From: RGIG3009 sp045603285
GTDB lineage: Bacteria > Bacillota > Clostridia > Oscillospirales > Acutalibacteraceae
Length of the DNA: 6,427 nt
Assembly (NCBI GenBank): GCA_045603285.1
Contig: JAZULW010000134.1
Coordinates: forward strand, 1-6,427
Reading direction: 5' to 3'
Below are positions 4,941 to 6,427 of the stretch, in pieces. Both the position numbers and the translations under genes were made by a program. The notes beneath the pieces were generated by a model that saw only the letters and a list, made by a program, of their open reading frames with translations, did no database searches and was not told where the DNA came from. Each line of letters begins with the position of its first letter. Position 1 is the stretch's first letter.

Positions 4941-6427
4941 TCAGTCGCGGTATTCTTCTATGATATAGGTTTCGTAAATGTCGCCTTCCTGAATATCGGT
5001 GAATTTTTCCAGACCGATACCGCATTCGTAGCCTTGCGCCACTTCGCGTTGGTCATCCTTAAAGCGTTTGAGGGAAATCATCTTATCGTCACCGATGATG
5101 ATACCGTCACGCACGATACGGAGCAGGTCGTTGCGGTACACCTTGCCGTCCAGCACGTAGCAACCGGCAACCAAACCCACACCCGTAATGCGGTACACTT
5201 GGCGCACTTCGGCACGGCCGTGCAACACTTCACGCGTTTTGGGGGCGAGCATACCTTTCATCGCGGCTTCAATTTCATCCAGGCAGTCGTAAATGATGCG
5301 ATACATACGCATATCCACTTCGGCGGTTTCCGCGGCCGCTTGGGCAAGCGGATCGGGACGCACGTTAAAGCCCACAATGATGGCTTTGGAAGCCTGTGCC
5401 AGCATTACATCGCTTTCGCTCACCGCACCGACGGCACCGTGAATCACGCGCACGCGCACTTCTTCGTTGGAAAGTTTTTCAATGGACTGTTTCAGAGCCT
5501 CCACCGAACCTTGCACGTCGGCCTTCACGATGACGCTGAGTTCTTTCATATCGTGGTCTTGCATTTGGTCAAACAAGTTGTCAAGCGTAACCTTTTGATA
5601 TTGCTTAAAGAGTTCCTCTTTGGCTTCCTGCTTGCGTTGTTCCACCAGTTCACGTGCCAAACGCTCGTCGGAAACAGCGTTGAATTCGTCGCCGGCGGTG
5701 GGCACTTCGGAAAGGCCCATGATCTCAACCGGCACGGAGGGACCCGCTTCGGTCACTTTACGGCCGCGATCATCGGTCATCGCACGGACACGGCCCACGG
5801 CCGTACCCGCCACCACCACGTCACCCGCTTTGAGGGTGCCTTTTTGCACAAGCAAGGTGGCAATGGGGCCGCGGCCTTTGTCCAGACGCGCCTCGATAAC
5901 CGAACCTTTGGCGGCGCGGTCGGGGTTGGCTTTCAGTTCTTGCATTTCGGCTACCAGCAGCACGGAATCCAGCAACTGGTCCATCCCTTGGCCGGTGTGT
6001 GCCGAAACGGGCACACAGATAACATCGCCGCCCCACTCTTCGGGCACCAGTTCGTGCTCGGTGAGTTGTTGCATAATGCGGTCGGGGTTGGCGGTGGGTT
6101 TATCCATTTTGTTGATGGCCACGATGATGGAAACACCGGCGGCCTTGGCGTGGTTGATGGCTTCAATGGTTTGCGGCATAATGCCGTCGTCCGCCGCCAC
6201 CACCAAAATGGCGATATCGGTCACTTGTGCACCGCGGGCACGCATGGCGGTGAAAGCCGCGTGACCGGGGGTATCCAAAAACGTAATGGATTGCCCGTTC
6301 ACACTGGCGCGGTACGCACCAATGTGTTGGGTAATGCCGCCCGCTTCGCCGGTGGTGACACTGGTTTTGCGAATGGCATCCAAAATGGAGGTCTTGCCGT
6401 GGTCAACGTGGCCCATCACCACTACGA
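4941..6427 (-). CDS. infB: Translation initiation factor IF-2, N-terminus cut by the window edge
   Basis: The GTPase that brings fMet-tRNA to the 30S initiation complex and promotes 50S joining. Visible from just before the G domain to the natural stop (TGA 4943-4941), about 494 residues of a protein usually 700-950 long; the variable N-terminal region lies beyond the right edge. Counting from the GTG codon at 6422, G1 is GHVDHGKT (4-11), G2 includes GGITQHIGAY (28-37), G3 is DTPGH (50-54), G4 is NKMD (104-107) and G5 is SAHTG (140-144). Domain II follows (about 170-265), then a linker helix, the domain III stretch ADVQGSVEAL (301-310), and the fMet-tRNA-binding domain with GYECGIG (464-470) and DIQEGD (476-481). 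That GTG is an internal valine, not a start, since the frame continues upstream with Val codons of the usual VVVMGHVDHGKT motif. Confidence 0.98.
   Translation of the reverse strand, partial: VVVMGHVDHGKTSILDAIRKTSVTTGEAGGITQHIGAYRASVNGQSITFLDTPGHAAFTAMRARGAQVTDIAILVVAADDGIMPQTIEAINHAKAAGVSIIVAINKMDKPTANPDRIMQQLTEHELVPEEWGGDVICVPVSAHTGQGMDQLLDSVLLVAEMQELKANPDRAAKGSVIEARLDKGRGPIATLLVQKGTLKAGDVVVAGTAVGRVRAMTDDRGRKVTEAGPSVPVEIMGLSEVPTAGDEFNAVSDERLARELVEQRKQEAKEELFKQYQKVTLDNLFDQMQDHDMKELSVIVKADVQGSVEALKQSIEKLSNEEVRVRVIHGAVGAVSESDVMLAQASKAIIVGFNVRPDPLAQAAAETAEVDMRMYRIIYDCLDEIEAAMKGMLAPKTREVLHGRAEVRQVYRITGVGLVAGCYVLDGKVYRNDLLRIVRDGIIIGDDKMISLKRFKDDQREVAQGYECGIGLEKFTDIQEGDIYETYIIEEYRD

Noticed and set aside
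5620..6264. Plus-strand open frame of 214 codons antisense to infB
   Set aside because: It is Ser/Ala/Thr-rich, typical of the antisense of GC-biased codons, and infB there is unmistakable.
6420..6422. GTG at 6422 as the start of infB
   Set aside because: The open frame continues to the window edge with the valines expected just before GHVDHGKT, so this is an internal codon of a truncated view.

Overview
The window reads as part of a Bacillota chromosome, most likely class Clostridia and possibly Oscillospirales-like. Three things point there: the gene order infB-rbfA-nrnA-truB, strong Gram-positive-type Shine-Dalgarno sequences (AAGGAGG, AAAGGAG), and moderately GC-rich coding DNA with an AT-rich promoter. 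The taxonomic call is an inference from gene order and protein similarity recalled from memory. No search was run.

All seven supported genes lie on the minus strand, so transcription runs from high to low coordinates. Positions 6427 to 2712 hold a tightly packed translation and RNA-metabolism cluster. It starts with the C-terminal two thirds or so of infB (translation initiation factor IF-2, cut by the right edge). Next come rbfA (30S ribosome-binding factor), nrnA (DHH/DHHA1 phosphoesterase for nanoRNA and pAp) and truB (tRNA pseudouridine-55 synthase). Gaps are 15 nt, an 8-nt overlap and 2 nt, which indicates one operon with translational coupling.

Positions 2696 to 932 hold two membrane proteins of unknown function in the place where ribF and rpsO often follow truB. 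The first is a 249-aa single-pass protein, joined to truB by a 15-nt gap carrying a perfect ribosome binding site. The second is a 308-aa protein with an N-terminal RING-like zinc domain, a second zinc ribbon, a proline-rich linker and a C-terminal membrane domain resembling DUF2628. The 88-nt gap between them carries a good sigma-A promoter (TTGAAA, 17 nt, TACAAT). A second transcription unit therefore probably begins there, although no terminator separates it from the upstream operon.

Positions 904 to 32 hold galU (UTP-glucose-1-phosphate uridylyltransferase), 27 nt behind the RING-like protein gene and probably in the same transcript. The first codons of a further gene may begin at position 28 and run off the left edge.

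The core genes are ordinary housekeeping genes with intact catalytic motifs. The part worth a second look is the pair of uncharacterised membrane proteins between truB and galU, above all the RING-like/zinc-ribbon/DUF2628-like protein with its own promoter. I saw no mobile element, CRISPR array, RNA gene, long repeat or pseudogene. Nearly all of the window is coding; the longest stretch without a gene is 88 nt.
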